Assembly: GCF_001949145.1 (NCBI RefSeq)
Contig: NW_019091394.1
Location: 1,320,231-1,384,230, forward strand
Reading direction: 5' to 3'
Length of the DNA: 64,000 nucleotides
Origin: Acanthaster planci
Taxonomy: Eukaryota; Echinodermata; Asteroidea; Valvatida; Acanthasteridae
In this document: positions 1 to 12,600 of the stretch, piece by piece
Numbering within the stretch: the first letter of the stretch is position 1
Layout of the letters: every line of letters begins with the position of its first letter
Notes under the pieces: generated by a model
Database searches by the model: none
What the model was told of the DNA's origin: nothing
Seen by the model: only the letters and a program-made list of their open reading frames with translations
Translations under genes and position numbers: made by a program

Positions 1-477
1 AAGTAACAATAGTCTGGAATGTGACATGTTGGGGGGGTACCCCTCGGTCTCATTTCTTGCTAGGTATATTTTGGCAATGGCCAAGTGACAGGCTAAACTG
101 GTATCCAGCCATATAGCGTTTATGAAAAGGCGCGAGGACCAGACCGATTTAACTGTGGGGGGGGTTAGTATTTAGTGTCAAGTTTTCCCAAACTACCTGC
201 TTTATTTTCCCTCCTTTTTTCCACTTGCCTCAAGGCCATTCAAAGTACATGTACATGTATGTAAGTATTTCATCACACTGCCGAGGACAGTGCATGCAGC
301 ATTACATGAGATGAGACTACTGAACAAAATAACGGTAAAATACTGCCCTAGACTTGGAATCTTTGGCCGTCTGAGATCTTGTCACGGTGGAGCGGAATGC
401 ACAGTGTGTAATGTGGCATTCATGTACGTGTCTAGTACCAGAGCTAATGCATTCGAAATCTGATTTTCACGGCCCAG
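1..477. other. Presumed upstream intron of the WD gene
   Basis: No coding sequence recognised. It contains two G-runs and the palindromic word tacatgtacatgta near 247-260. If the ATG at 520 is the real start, this would be promoter and 5' UTR instead. Confidence 0.4.
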
Positions 478-682
478 AACTATGCAAGTCCAGCCTCGCT
501 CCCACGCAATGACTTTCCCATGAAACGGCCTTCACCCCCCAGCCGGGGGCCGCCCCCCGGAACGACTTGGTCCCAGGAGAGACACCGGCTGGCCAAGGAG
601 AACCAGAAACTGCAAGAGGAGCACCAGCAAGTGATGCAGGCCCAGAAGAGATGGAGTCTGCCCTCCCCGTACACCAAGCTGG
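478..682 (+). CDS. WD gene, first visible exon
   Basis: The reading frame is open from an acceptor-like cggcccag at 470-477 to the donor G|GTAAGG at 683, ending in phase 1. It encodes a proline-rich start followed by a charged helical stretch (RLAKENQKLQEEHQQVMQAQ). An ATG at 520 lies inside the frame, but the frame is open upstream to the acceptor, so I treat it as internal and the exon as non-initial. If 520 is the true start, the gene is complete at its 5' end. Confidence 0.7.
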
Positions 683-3600
683 GTAAGGAATTCAACAGAC
701 GGAAACATGGATAACCCGATGGACTTTTTTTTTAATAATAATGGAAAGCTCTAGCACTTCCTGAAATTTTTGTCCCCTTTTGTTTTTTGAGGGGCGGTCA
801 AAGATTCATGAATGGATGACCAAGGGGGAAAATGGCAAGGATTCCGTCTTCCTTCCTCAGGGAGTCTCAAGTTGAGTGCCCTCCTACCGGTGTGAGCCTT
901 GAGCTGGACTGAGAGAGGGCACAATTTTCTTAGTAACGGAGGCTACTTTGGTCAGAATTGCACTTTTCTGGTTCACGAATGCCCACGAAATGCACGCCTT
1001 ACGGTCGCATCGCTAACAACAAAATGAACACTCCAATCAACATGGCTCTTTTGAACCGATGAGGGGTTTTTCTGCTCCAGGTGGACATTCTTTTCAGTTA
1101 CACCACCGAGGAAAGCTCTAATTAATTTCACAGGTCTGCCAAGCACAAGTTAGCTAAAACAAAGATATATATATATACCTAACAGCATCAGGTTACCAGC
1201 AAATTACAAATGCCAGGCAGTGCGCATTTCCTGTGATTGGCCTTAAGCTGATTCTTTCTCAGCGCAAAAATTTTGTTAAATAGTAAAATCTGCGTAGCTG
1301 CATGGCCCCGAGTCTTCCAGATTTAATTTCCGGCTGAATGTCCGTTTCACTCTCTCCTTCCCCGGTAAATTTCAGAACCTATCGGCACTCGTCCACACAG
1401 CAGCGAGGAGCATTGGAAGGAGGACCTGGCCAATTTCGTCCTGAAAACCCAGGACCAGCTACCGGCGATGATAGCCAACCTGCAGAAGATGAAGTAAGGA
1501 AGAGAAAGAGAGAATAAAAATCAACATTGGCTGGATTAAGGAAAAGTCTCACGACACCAGTTCTTTGCCTTGTAGGTTGGGCGGAAATTTGTAAACCAGC
1601 CAGCAAATCTTGGCATTTTCACTACCAGGGCAATAAAATATCTGCTCAAGTGAGCAGGAGGCCTTTATATCCTTTGCATCAAGAAACGAGATTCTGTAAA
1701 TTAGTATTCCGAATGTCGGTCTAAGGTACACCATCTTCTAGGGCAGTTACCGTGGCTCAGTGCTTCTGCAGTTAGGAGCCCTTATGCTGGGTATGTTGGT
1801 AAATAACATTAGAGAGTTGTGAAATGCAGTTTCAGTGCCCTCTTTTTTTGGTTTGTCCACATGAAGGGAGGAGCTTGAGAGGGAAAAGAAGGAGGTGGTG
1901 AACCGCGACTTTCTGCTGGCTGCACCGAAATCCTACAAGCCGTGGCAGATGGCCGATTATTACCTGGTGAGCGAGATTTGTCACCTTGAACCCTAGAAAA
2001 GCCCTGTAACCAAGCTTTCTTTTTTCTCTCCTTTTCATTAAACCTTTGTGGGCGCTGTCTCAACTGCTTTTCAGCACCGTTTCCTTACGTTTGCACTCAC
2101 CGTTTTTCAGACTCGAGTTGCTGGAAAAACCTGTGGGTTCGCTGTTCTAACAGAAAGCATGCCCTGTCACCGACAGAAGTGTGATTGTAACAATCCTAAT
2201 CACAAAATGCTTTGTCCAATTTGGTTTAAACTTGGTATGTGTACAAAGCACTGATGTCTGTTGGGGCATACCATGTTTTTAATAAAATCTCCTGTGGCAT
2301 TGACGTCTATAAAGTTAAAAGAAAACTTTCCGTTTGAGGCATTTTGGCGACAACGGCTAAATGTATAATACCGATTTGTCTCACCTATCTCTTTGTTATC
2401 AAACTTTCTGTGTGTGTTTTTTTTTCTAATAGGTGAGGGATTTTCTGCTAGATCTCGTGGATGACGCTGTGGAGATTAGCGAGAGCAAACCCAAACCCCA
2501 GCCGTTGGAAGAAAAGCTTGAACAGTATCCTCTGACTAGAGAAATTCTGTTTCTTCTGCATGTTTCGATCCTTGTAATAAAACACCATGCGATCAGTATC
2601 ATATCCAGGTTTTTAGTTGGGGGGGGAGAATGGGCCATTTTTGTGTGTGAAAATGATTGGGATTTCTTACCCGTAAAAGAATCCCCACTCATTTTTTTAT
2701 GCGTAAAAGAATCCCCCCCCCCGAAGAGTAGTACTGCTTTCTAAAGTTTTGGCACTTTCGATTCTTAAAAAAACTTCGGTTCCCCCATGCTCTGTTGTTT
2801 TCCAAACGAGATCTTGGCATTTGACTTGCATCTATTCAAGAATTTCAGGTGTGGGACAATTCCCAGAAGCTATGTAGTATACAGTCACGGTTAAACGCAG
2901 TGACTCTGCAATTTGTCATTTCCCCGGCTGGAATGCTTCATCTTTCTGACCTTTCCAAAAAATCTCGGGCTAATGAAAGATTGGATCGATACCAATGGCC
3001 AGAAATGAAAACCGATCAATAAGAGTTCTAACATTTGCCTTCTCAGCTAAGTCGACCTTCCTTTTTCTGCGTCCACACCAGCGTTGTATTTTGTGAAAGA
3101 GAGGGAAATTTTGCATTCGTTTTCCTGAGCAAGATTTTTTTGCATCTAGGCAAGTTGCCGTGGCGACTGAGCGGGAAGTGGAGGCGGCTCGGCAACAGCA
3201 GAGTCAAGAAAGAGCGCTGCAGTTGCTGGCTGAGGAGCTCGTCTTAGAGGCACGTCCAATACACGCCGTCAGTTGTTTTTTTGGGGGGGGCAGAAACTTC
3301 AATCTAGTCCTTAATTTGCCTTTGTCCAGCCATAATGGCATCCATATTTAATTCTGTTGGTCTTATTTTTTTGTTGCCAACCCTCTCTTGAATTTGCTTC
3401 TAAGAACAGAGAAAAATGATAATCTTTTTCTGGGGGAAAAGCAAGTATTTATATTTTGTTTACTCCCCGTTTTTCTTTCACAGACCAAAGTTCCGTCAAG
3501 GTCAAAAAACATGCGAACCATAGAATTAACTGCGGACTTTCTAATCCAAGTTAGAAAATGTTCTGGTGATTAGAAATTGCTGGAATTGGTTTGAATTGCA

Positions 3601-6600
3601 GTACATTTCTTACGTTGACAAAATACTTTTTTCATGTCCATCGCATGTAATTAAAATTAGATGGCTTTTTTTGTTTAGACGACCAATGCTGTCTCAAGGC
3701 AAACAGCCGAAGAGTATCTAAGTACTGAGCACTATGCACTGAGCCTAAAACGACAACTCGTCATGCAGTCAGCAGAGGTTAGTGAGTGGCAGTTGTATCA
3801 ACCCCAGTGTGATATGGATATTGACTTCCGTGTAATATACACATATTGACCAGTATTCGGGGCACTAGTTCACATGTATGTGTTCACAGAGCTGCGCATG
3901 GTCCTGCTTGTATATTTCAATGTAAGGGATGGAGAGAAAAGGGAAGGGAAATCTCTGATCACTTGTTGGCCCGAGGGGGGACATTTGATTGACTGTTTTC
4001 TCTTTAATGCCGCGTGATATCTTGTTTTGAAATTGCAGTCCATCCTGCAGGTATCACAAATTGTCATTCTACGACTTTTCTTGCCCCAAGCCACTCCCAT
4101 ATTGAGTGCAGTGCCAAGTTAGCCAGAATGCCGTGCGATTTTAATGTACTGAAAATGAGAAGTGCTGATTGAAATGTTTTTTCTAAATGTCGTTTGCCTC
4201 GTGTTTGAATTTTGTATTAGAAATCATAATAGTGCTTTTCACTTAGCTGGAGAATAATTATAAAAGAAGAATTGAAAACCTAATAAAAAAACAGACGTAT
4301 TGCAGGAAAAAAAACTGAGACCGATTTCCTTGAGTGTGTGTGTTTCCCAGGCTGCAGCCACAGGGAATCCATCAGGCAGAGCTGAAGAGGACCCGGCCTA
4401 CGACCTTGTTACCTCCACCTACGAACAGATGACTAAAGACAGAAATATGAATAGGTAGGGATCCCACCCACACCTACCCTGCTGTCACCAACCTAAGATA
4501 ATAGGTCTGAATATAATAGTTCTGATAATAGTACTTAACTTCTTTGTGCAGGGGTATCCGGTTTTGGGCACATAGGCTTTGTACACGAAGCCAGGAAACC
4601 CTAAACCAGACAAACGAGCTAGACCTTATAACAAAAGACTGTATTCTGCACTCAGAACAAAAGACAGAGCGCTGGGAACATATTTTCAATTGTCAAAAGC
4701 GGAGGAAATCCGTCTTTGTTTTGAAAGATTATACCACTGTTTGTGGCATTCAACATGAACGGATTACCACTGGGGACAAAAGTACTCCAGCAATACAATA
4801 CCACTGTACGCTATGTTTTTCCATTCAAACTTCAATACCAGTGGGACAACAGTTCCATTTTGCAATGGAAAAACAGCACCCTAGCTGTGCACTTAGTTAG
4901 ATGCAGTGGTTTGATTAATGATTCAAGTCTAGTTTCCTATGTTCAAAAATGTCTTACTCCTTTTTTCAGGAAGGACATCTGGGCTCACAGCCAGAGACTT
5001 CACCTCCAACCGACGGTGTCCAACCCAGAGCAGGACGTGGTGTAAGTCCCTGGGCTCTTGCCCGTGATATGTCTCAGCGTTTGTCTCCGGGGAATGGGGA
5101 GCTGTCGGACATTCCCCACTTTCTTTGTTTTTGTTGGCAAAATCATGTCACTGAATTGAATTGGATTGGGTTGGGTAGGGTAGGGTAGGGTTGGGTTGTG
5201 TGGGTTGGGTTGGGTTGGATTGGGTTGGATTTGGTTGGATTGGATTGGGTTGGGTTGGATTGGGATGGGTTGGGTTTGGGTTTGGTTGGGATGGGATACA
5301 TGAGTTGGGTTGTGTGGGTTGGATTGGGTTGGGTTGGGATGGGTTGGGTATGAGTTTGTTTCTGCATGCAATTGGGGACCCTGAACAATAGAGGACAATA
5401 AGGTCTCTGATTGACAGAGGGTCCCCGATTGACAACNGATAGGGTTAGGGTTGGGTTTGATTGGATTGGATTGGGATGGGTTGGGTTGAGTTTGGGTTCG
5501 GTTGGCCGGGTTCGTTGGGTTGGGTTGGGTTTGGGTTGGTTGAGTTGGATTGGATTGGATTAGATTGGGTCGGGTTGTTTAGGGTGGATTGGGTTGGATT
5601 GGATTAGATTGCATTGGATTCCATTCGGATCCATTTGGCTTGAGTCTACATTTTTATTGTCCGCATCATAAAAATACAGAAATTTTGTTTCCATTGGCAT
5701 ATCAGCAGCAATATGAAACTATGGTAAGATGAAACGTATCAGCAATTGTGTCAAAACTCCACATATTTCTGTATATTTCTCTCTCATTTTTCCACCTGTC
5801 CTGTGCACATGTACCACACTCCTATTGTGACTTGTTTCCACTGTTGCATCCAGTGTAGAGAGTCTGGCTCCCGACGATGCAGTCCGATTGAACCTGCTGC
5901 ATCTTCCTGTCAGGGTGGGCCGGCCACCCGACCCGCAGAGCCCTGAAATGAAGCAGTTCAAAGATCAGGAGAGTGCCTACTGGAAGGTAAGGGATCATCT
6001 TTGGAGAAAAAAAAGATAAAACACCAAGACTTCTGTGGTTTCTGCCAAAGAAAAAAACATTTTTGACTGGCATGCTTTTTGATAGGAAACGCAACTTTAC
6101 TGGAACGGTTTTATTTTTCCGTGCAGCTGTTTGCCGTAGAGCAAGTGTCTGTCTCTCTAGCCAAGAAGGTGCAAGGCGTCGTGACTGCTGTGATGTCCCC
6201 ACACCAGAGATATCTGGCACTGGGATGTCTCAGAGGTAAGATATTATCCTATCTGTTGTTCATTTTCCAAGGGAATTCTTAAAGATGACGTTTTAGTGTG
6301 CGGTAAGCCGGCATGGGGTGCCCCTACCCCAGTCTGGGAGAAGATGGTATGGAAAGTGTTATTGCCAATATCATTTTAACGTATTCACGTATCAAAGTCA
6401 CCTGTCTTAAGGAATTAAGGGCCACTTAATCATGGTTGTCATATTGAAAAGTCTGGGTTCACAATGCCCCTGTGTTGACCGAAGCCAGCCATGGCCATTT
6501 TACTGTGCCAAATACAAAGGTGATCATTAGCTTACATGCCATTGTAGCCATTGTTACCAGGAATGATTGAGTTATCGATGCTAAGTGAGCCTTTGTCTTA

Positions 6601-9600
6601 ACTTTGTATTTGGCGCGGTTAGATGGCCGTCGGTGGCTTCAGTGACCAGTGTGGGCTGAATTAAGGGCGTTATGTTGCTGGATTTCCTGCCTTCACAGGG
6701 CTCTTAAAGAGGGTTGGGTTGTAGGTGTTAGACAGTTGATCTGAAAGTTATAGACGAGTCCAGCCCTTTATGGTGCTTACTGCCATTGGCGGGGGCCGAC
6801 AGTAGTCATGATATTTACCTCTGCCGTTACAGTTCACATGGCAGCCATACCTGTAGCTGGAAGTAGACATTTTTTTCAAACGATCTAGATCACCAATAAT
6901 TTCATTTCTGTACTGCGAGCTGTGTTGATTTCAACACTGGGTTTTTGTCATCACCGCGTCTGCAGGCGATGTATTGGTTTACAACGTGAGCACCGGCCAA
7001 CCTTTGCCCATCCGCTGTATTCAGAACGAGAGTGCCCAAACTGATGCCGTCATACACATAGCGTGGAGTCTGGACAGCAGCCGGTTAATCACCGTCAATG
7101 AAACGGTATGACCTGCCCACTGCTTCTTGTGCGTAGCCGCTCTCCCCCAAGCGGCCCAATCCAGTACTCATACCGAATAGTTAATGTTGGCAAGACATAG
7201 TCTGATGCCGTCAAAATCGGCACAAAGGGCTAGGATTGTGTCCAAATCTTGCCTGACTAGGCATCCATTAAAGAATGCACGGATCTCCACCACACAAACT
7301 CGACTCAAGTTGTTTGACAAACCAAACCATGAGGAAACACCACTTTACTATTTTTCATTCTCCAGGGTCTTGATTAAGTTTATGTGTGAAAACCCTTTGC
7401 CAGTTTTATTGTTTTATTGTCTAGAGAAAAATATTTGTAAAGTACTTTCAAAGTGCAGGACTAGATAGATCGCTGCTCTCTGTACACAGGGCCACGTCTC
7501 AACAAATCTTTCCCCACTCCTTGACTCCGCAGGGCATCCTCCAAGTCTGGTCCATGTCTTCCGGTGGCGTGTCGCAGAAGGACGTCAGGGACTTGGAGGT
7601 GAAGACCCAGACGGGGCTGCCCGCACCTTCGCAGCTGACCCAACTCTTGGCCCTGGACGCCGACCGGTCGGACTTCAACTTCAAAGAAGGTACAGATCGC
7701 AGTATGCTTCTGTTGCTGTGTAGAGGCCTGTGCCGTTAGGGGAATGCCAGTTTATTACTTTTGGCCGAGGAGCTCACGCTGTGCGCCGTGCAGTGCATTT
7801 TGTACATGGTCTAGTGACGTCATCTGCGACTGCATGCTCTCCTATATCTCGAAAGTAGTTTTAATAATGGAAAGCACTTTGATCTAAGTTAAAAGCATTA
7901 AATAAAAAAACCTGTTGTTATTATTATTATAATTATCACATACTCTCAAGAAATCTTACTTTAATTGGTGTACCGACTATATCTGGAAAAAACTGTCTCT
8001 TTTCAGCCTTCAACTAGAGTGCATTCCACTCTCTCCAGACTTTGTCAGTAGCTGTGATCTTTTTTCCCCACATCCAATATGGAGCTCATTTATGCTGTTC
8101 TCCAACCTGAACAACTCTTCACTTGGTTCAAAACTCCGTGATGAGACATTAGTTGCTGACGTGAAAATTTAGCATCAAATGGGGAATCACCCCAGTTACT
8201 TATTTCATTTCTCCAGGGCCCCTGAAAGAGACCGGTGCCCAGACGTCTGCAGTCAGTCCCAAAATGGCCGTCTTCCATCCAACTCACACCTTGCTTGCCA
8301 CACAGGTATTACAGTCCTTGTCTTCTTGAAGTCACAGTTACCGTGGTTTTTTTTAACGACGGTGGGCTTCTCGGAACTGTAGGTGCTGCTTTAGATTTAG
8401 TGCGTTGATTTTTCATTTCTGAGCTATTGAAATTCCTCTTTTTGTTGTGACGACAGAATACTGTTGTCATTGGTCTCGAGAACGGTGACATCCTGAAATG
8501 CAACGTCAGCGCCTCTCCCGACGCTGTCCAGCAACAGATGGCGACAGCTTCCCACTCTGTGGTAAGTCCCAAGCATCCTCCATTCCCTCACAGTTCTGCT
8601 CTTGGTCCCTATTTTTGCTCATTTTCGGCTTGAGACTTGAGCAGGTAGAATGACGTCACTTCAGGAAAGAATCTCTATTCCAAGACGATCAGGCAGTGAA
8701 TTTGCAAGACTCAGATATTGGTTTATTTTGAAAGAGGCCACGTCAGACCAGAAAATTTTTAATTTTTGATTTGCTGCTGCCCTGAATATCTTTACACCAT
8801 GTTGGCCTTTTGTCAGCTATCTCAATAAGTCTGTGTTCATAGCTAGACACATCCTAAGGATTTTGTCTACATTTGTGTCAGCTAATGTCGTGCAGTAGTC
8901 ATGTGGTGTATACTTTGTATTTTAACAATGTTAACAACACCGAAATGCTGAACTCTATCTGGTCATGCACCTGGTCTTTGCATTCCCAATCCACTGTAAC
9001 CCAACAAAACCAGATGTTGGATTCAAATGGATCTGGTTGGGAATCGGGCTCAATCAAAAGAAGTGTAGAAAGGGGTAACGATAGGTTTCGTACTTAATAA
9101 TCAAAACTGCAGGTGACTCTAGATACACAGGCGAATTACATTGGTGAAAACGTCCCAGTGGAGCTGTGCCGCTGCCATAAGTCTGCCCTCATCTTTCTGG
9201 GCTTCGCGAGTTCCCATGGCAACATGGTTTCCATGGATACTAGCGGTTTGATCTGTGAATGGCATTGCAGCAGGTGAGACTAAACAAATGTTTAAGTATT
9301 ATTTAAAATTGTGGCTTACTTGGGCTACATTTGGAGCCCTGAGGCTGAATTAAATCGGCAGATACTCTTGAAAAAGTTATCAAAAAATATCCTTTTAAGA
9401 AAAGGTCAATTGGAAAGTAAAAACACATGGAGATGCATGTGTTTCAGTAATACTTCTGACTTTGACATGATCTTCGTGACCACAGGGAAACGTTCAGCCA
9501 TTTTGGCTGGTTCCAGCCGAGTGCCAAGTACCAGTTAGAATTGGCCGAGGGAGTGTATGCACCTAGACCAGATGATGCCCCAAAGGTAAACACAGCCTTT

Positions 9601-12600
9601 AAACCATGTTTTCTCTTCCATTTTTCTACTCCAGCGAACCAACAGAAATAAACGATGGCCCAAACTTTAAAATTAGAATCTGGTTGAAACACCTTGAAGC
9701 ATAAGAGGCTAGTTTTATATATCTCTAGTAAAATGTTTTTCTCACGTGTTTCAACAGATTTTGGCAGAACAGTGAAAGATAGTCGAGAATTTTCTATCCA
9801 AAGATGCAAGTGCGTCAGGGAGAAGTTAATTTTGAATTTACGTCAGTGCAAGGGCAAAATCCATAATCGGGCTGGAGTATTACCATATTTTGACAGCCTA
9901 TTCCGTCACAAATCTTGCGAAATCTGACCAATCACAAGGCTTGTTCTAGCAGCCTGCAACGCATGTCACAGGATGCTTTTCTTAAACGTTGCAGCATATC
10001 GAACAAAAACACTAACAAACATACAGACATAAACTAGAAGTTCTAAAACATGTTTGTACCGATGGGATTTAAAATTCGTCATTGCCAACTTGAGATATTT
10101 AAAGTTGAATTTGGACAAATATTGCTGAATCAGCAGGGAAAGGACTGATTATAATGAAAAATTTTATTTCCACACAAATGTACCCTGTTGGCTTTCATTC
10201 CTCGCCACATTAGCATTGTTTGTTTTCTTCTAAACCTCAGTGGTCTTCTCTTTTCATAGTTGATCATCAGCTCTTGATTTATCTTGAAAACTTCAACTTT
10301 TTTTAACAAAGATGAGTCTGAGGAACGATGAATTCCTAGCATTCATTTTAGCCCCCAATTCGTTTAGTTTATAATCTTTCCGCTGTTCCTTTTCGCTGCT
10401 TGAGGTCCATTTTAACGATACCGACCTCGCCGAGAAGAAGATGAGCCGACAGGAGAGACTGGCGGCGAGGGAGAAAGCTCAGCAGCGACTGGACAAGCTA
10501 CCCATGGGCATCCTGTGGCACCAAGAAATGAACACAAGCTCCACATTGGTAAGGAGAGAAACAGACAGACAGCAAGACAAAAATGGAGCGACAGAAGTCC
10601 ATGGGGATAAATTAGCGAGGACACGTTTATCAGCAATTTTACCGAATGCGAGTTCGGGGCCTTAGAGTTACAGAGAGTGAAATATTGTGCACCTCATAAA
10701 TGCTAGTTATCCATTATCATAGTCATCACTTTCAGCCATTATCTACCCACAGCAAGGCAAAGGCCACCCCAAGCGGGTGCCAATTGGTCCCATCCTTTGC
10801 TGTTCTCCTCTGTGTAATGCCCTTGAACTGCATCATCTCATCTTTCCGTCTTGTTTTTTGGGTCATTCCTGGTTATGTGAACCTGTCTCCGTCGGTCACC
10901 ATTCTGTGCACAGCTTTGTCCACCTGTTGGTCAGTTTAGTGCATATTGTTATTATTATTTCAGCTCCAGATTTACCGGCCTGAGGAAGTGCAAGAGGCGG
11001 GTAGTGTCTTCCACGGGATTGTCCGACACGCCACCATGGACCAGCTACTCAAGCATTACACCTACTACTGCCAGCCTGCCAAGGTGCGCCAGTCCAAAAC
11101 TTGGCAACCTGACTACTTCTGCTGCCTCGCTTACGGAAGAGTTTACAAATGGGGCTCAGTCTGCCAATATGAGTAGCAGGTTGCCAGATCCACTGTTGAG
11201 TTTTTCAGGTCTATAACGGAATCGTGAACAATAGAAATCAGCACCCGCATGGTGGCCATTTACCGGTAAATCAGGCTGCCAAATGAGTGAATGTATGAAA
11301 CCACAGAGCTTAGTTTGCTCTTTCAACTGTAAACTAAAAACATAATTACTGAAAAAAATTGCCGTCAGACTCCTGTGGGATCTGGTCAGAAATGCTTGAA
11401 ACAAACTGTTATAGTTGCATTAAATGTGCTACTTAAGCAGTCAAAGACTCTTGGTGAGCTTGCTGTTTACGTCCAGGCACTGTCGTGACAATCTGCGCGG
11501 CTTAAACTTTCAGTGTTTTTTTGGTAAACAATTTTTGTATCTCTTGAAAACCAAAGTGTTCAGATTGCTACAAGGTTTGACGGTGGTGTGACAGCTCAAG
11601 TAACCATTGAGCTACCCTACTGTGTTGTGTAAGGATGTGTCTGACACACTTGGCCATCGATGGCAGCAACACTGACGTCTATAGGAAGCGGATTCAGTCG
11701 GTTGCAAAGATGCGCATGTGTTTGCTAGCCGTAGCCAATTTTGGATAGGGCTTTGAAGGCCACTTCACAAGCAGATACTGTCCTGTTTTTGGTAGCCATC
11801 TCAATGTTCAAATTTTCCTGTAATTATTATTATTATTATTTTTTTTCAGAATTTCTGCAGCCGTGTTCTACAGGTCTGTCAGTCAGCCAGTGGCAGAACG
11901 CTTGTACTCATGCTTTTATTCCCCGCATTTTCCCCCAAAGGTGGGTCCAGCAAAGGCTATGGAGTCTGCCGCGGGTCTTTCCACAAATCCCCCCATAATT
12001 CCAGTCACAGCGTCCTTTCCACAACTGTTGCCCCGGTTTATTTCTTTTTTAAATGTCGCTCAACACGTTCAGATATAATGAATCACAAAGTTTGAAGTTA
12101 TTCATCAGCACAAATGACATTGGTTTGCAAAAACGAACGTTTATTTCATCGCTGTCATTTTGACTCTCGGGTTCTCAACATGAAAAAATTAACCTCACTT
12201 TCAACTCAGTATGGCCGACTTGCAAAAAAGGCCAGTTGCAGTGTACGACTTGACTTTGGTCTTTAACAATGAGCATTTGTCTCTGCGGATCCGTCTCAAT
12301 TCTGCAGGCCCGCATATCACTTTTGTGTCCCTGAACCTGAAGGAGATGAGCATCGATGACATGCGCATCGATGTGAGCCTCAGCGAGGACGAATACGACT
12401 GGTGCTTGAATGATGACATCTGCAGCTTTGGGGTAGGTTGAAGTAATTATTTCAACCATTTTGAGGTTAACTCTATTGCGACAAATGAAATCAACTATCT
12501 GCTCTCTTTTGCTTTTTGAAATTGTTTAGTTTTTGGTTTAAAAAAATTTAGAAAGGATTGGTAACAGAAAACACAGCTCCAGTGATTTGGACATTTGATA

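Larger units (their letters stand above)
683..10963. other. WD gene introns between 0.68 and 10.96 kb
   Basis: Introns of about 110-820 bases separate the exons. Except for the minisatellite in 5042-5853, the inverted repeat in 6236-6965 and the GC donor at 3250, I see nothing beyond AT-rich sequence, short homopolymers and a short ATT-rich microsatellite near 7917-7936. Confidence 0.7.

Noticed and set aside
5000-5435. Minus-strand frames of up to 132 codons with NPTQPNPIQ repeats
   Set aside because: They are translations of the TTGGG minisatellite in several frames at once; repeat periodicity, not coding selection, keeps them open.
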